In this document: positions 60,080-61,243 of the stretch, one piece after another
Position numbering within the stretch: position 1 is the first letter of the stretch
Layout: each line of letters starts with the position of its first letter
Assembly (NCBI RefSeq): GCF_015207105.1
Contig: NZ_JADEXO010000021.1
Location: forward strand, 1-61,243
Direction of reading: 5' to 3'
Origin: a cf. Phormidesmis sp. LEGE 11477
GTDB lineage: Bacteria; Cyanobacteriota; Cyanobacteriia; Phormidesmidales; Phormidesmidaceae
Length of the DNA stretch: 61,243 nt
Notes under the pieces: generated by a model
Told to the model about the DNA's origin: nothing
Databases searched by the model: none
The model's input: the letters and a program-made list of their open reading frames with translations, nothing else
Position numbers and translations under genes: made by a program

Positions 60080-60409
60080 TTACGATGCGGTTTCTAAAGA
60101 AGCAAGCGGATCAGGAATAGTATCGGAGGGCGCTTCAAATTCGCCTTTAGCCACGTATTCTAGGCGGAGCTTTAGCCAAGTAACGAATGTCTTATCAGTC
60201 GAGACTACGGCTGCTGAAGGCTGCGGGCATTTTGCTTTAACATCGGCTAGTTCGGGTGCCTCTAGAAACGCAGGCTGCTTGATCAGCCAAAAGTCAGGTT
60301 CTTTTTCCTGTGATTGGTACTGGCGATAGCGCTCTTCTAAAACCTCTGCAAAGGGCTCTTCTTCGAGTAAAAAACGCTGACTAGCGGCTATGTAGTAATA
60401 GGTTGTCAT
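60080..60409 (-). CDS. ycf54: Ycf54 (Mg-protoporphyrin monomethyl ester cyclase factor)
   Basis: 109 residues, the expected size for this family. Nearly every typical segment is present: MTTYYYIAASQRFLLEEEP, DFWLIKQPAFLEAPEL, CPQPSAAVVSTDKTFVTWLKLRLEYVAKGEFEAPSDTIPDPLAS. In cyanobacteria it binds the aerobic cyclase AcsF/CycI and is needed for ring E formation of chlorophyll. A stand-alone gene here. Confidence 0.95.
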   Translation of the reverse strand: MTTYYYIAASQRFLLEEEPFAEVLEERYRQYQSQEKEPDFWLIKQPAFLEAPELADVKAKCPQPSAAVVSTDKTFVTWLKLRLEYVAKGEFEAPSDTIPDPLASLETAS

Positions 60410-60487
60410 GGTCGAACCAGATAGCTTCTTAAGGGGTGGCTGCTTGATTAGAGTATCTTATGGCGATGGCCTTATTAAAAGGGCTGG

Positions 60488-61243
60488 TTAGAAATCGATG
60501 CGGCTGCTAGTTACTGTCTGGGCAGACCAGGGTTCAGGTGAAGTTTCGAGAGGTTCGGCTTGAGTAACTTCTGCTGCGGGTGTTTTAGTCTCTACTGGAG
60601 TGCTGGCGGCGTTGATCAAGACTCCAAGTAAGCGCATATCTTCACTGAACTCCATAGTTTCGAGGGTGCTATCGAGTTCGGCTTTTTCGGTAATGCCGGG
60701 CCGAGCCACTAGGATAAGACCATCGGTGTAGGGTTCTAGCAATAGGGCATCCTCGCAGCAGGAGAGCGGTGGGGTGTCTAGAATCACCATGTCAAACCGA
60801 GCTCTAGCATCCCGCAAGAACCGCTGCATTTCGCTAGATTCGATGATGGCGGTTGGTTGGGGCTGTGGGCCAGGTGAGGGAGAGATGTACAGATTCTCGA
60901 CTTCAAAGACCATCTGGATACTATTACCGACTTGAGCGCCGTAATAGCGTAAGGGTTCACTGGCGGCTTGAGGATCGAAGTCTATGCCGATTCTGGCTGC
61001 TTGTGAGGGGGCTCTAAAGTCGGCTTCGATCAGGAGGGTTCGTCGTCCGGCTCTAGCAGATGCGATCGCAATATTATAAGCGCTTAAGCTTTTGCCCTCG
61101 TGCCCCTGTATGCTGGTCAGCGCCATCACCTTCGGGCCCGTTAAGTGCATAGCAGCTTCTTCATCTTCTCCTCTCAGCAACCGTAGCTTGCTCAGCAATC
61201 TTTCATAGCTGCTGTGATAGTCAGATTCTGGCTGGATGAGTAT
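60488..61243 (-). CDS. CpsD/CapB-type tyrosine kinase-like protein (N-terminal part cut by window)
   Basis: 251 or more residues; the frame is open to the right edge, so the real start lies outside. The ATPase pattern TSIQGHEGKSLSAYNIA (Walker A), LLIEADFRAPS (Walker A') and MVILDTPPLS (Walker B) is that of bacterial tyrosine kinases and MinD relatives. The preceding ESDYHSSYERLLSKLRLL is the usual linker after a Wzz/PCP membrane domain. It is thus probably the C-terminal half of an exopolysaccharide co-polymerase/kinase. No tyrosine cluster is seen at the C-terminus, which ends APWSAQTVTSSRIDF, so autophosphorylation is doubtful. Confidence 0.88.
   Translation of the reverse strand: MLIQPESDYHSSYERLLSKLRLLRGEDEEAAMHLTGPKVMALTSIQGHEGKSLSAYNIAIASARAGRRTLLIEADFRAPSQAARIGIDFDPQAASEPLRYYGAQVGNSIQMVFEVENLYISPSPGPQPQPTAIIESSEMQRFLRDARARFDMVILDTPPLSCCEDALLLEPYTDGLILVARPGITEKAELDSTLETMEFSEDMRLLGVLINAASTPVETKTPAAEVTQAEPLETSPEPWSAQTVTSSRIDF

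Overview
The window is a chromosomal segment of a phycobilisome-containing cyanobacterium. The evidence is the apcE-apcA-apcB-apcC allophycocyanin locus, a split F0 stator (both b and b' subunits) in the ATP synthase operon, an HLIP, a cyAbrB regulator, Ycf54, folD-crtE synteny, and many copies of the HIP1 octamer GCGATCGC. ApcE carries three linker repeats and keeps its bilin cysteine, so it is an ordinary (not far-red) core-membrane linker and suggests a three-cylinder phycobilisome core. The species cannot be named from the sequence alone.

Region 1 (1-15.7 kb) is accessory and rich in signalling and conflict-type genes. It holds a PP2C phosphatase (cut by the window edge) coupled by a TAATG overlap to a CHAT-protease/FHA protein, then an unrecognised helical protein and a decayed type I restriction-like gene. 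A long minus-strand series follows: a membrane protein, a propeller-like repeat protein, a GRDP-like protein and two paralogous Ser/Thr kinases with membrane tails. On the plus strand is an HTH-NACHT NTPase overlapping a cupin. Last come an HNH nuclease overlapping a small antitoxin-like partner and two small membrane proteins.

Region 2 (15.7-26.2 kb) is transport: a complete polar amino-acid ABC operon (two permeases, binding lipoprotein, ATPase), a TRAP transporter (dctP-dctQ-dctM order) and a TPR protein, with two unrecognised genes.

Region 3 (26.3-35 kb) is housekeeping: hemC, a short HPF/RaiA-like protein, glgA, tRNA-Asp(GTC), a SpoU-type methyltransferase, rsmI, a PfkB kinase, a 3'(2'),5'-bisphosphate nucleotidase and a TM0106-type RecB-like nuclease.

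Region 4 (35-38 kb) has an LRR lipoprotein and a duplicated lipoprotein gene. One copy is intact and one is killed by three in-frame stops.

Region 5 (38.2-45 kb, minus strand) is the ATP synthase operon atp1-a-c-b'-b-delta-alpha-gamma, closed by a rho-independent terminator. Region 6 (45-52.9 kb) holds a methyltransferase, the apc locus with a strong terminator after apcE, a palindromic MITE-like element and an HLIP gene. Region 7 (53.4-61.2 kb) has cyAbrB, cobL and cobH (cobalamin), folD, crtE, a divergent PAP2 protein, two secreted or lipoprotein hypotheticals, ycf54, and the C-terminal part of a CpsD/BY-kinase-like protein cut by the window edge.

No IS element, CRISPR array or rRNA gene was seen. 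The most interesting candidates are the PP2C/CHAT-FHA pair, the HTH-NACHT/cupin overlap and the HNH/helical-partner overlap, all within the first 15 kb.
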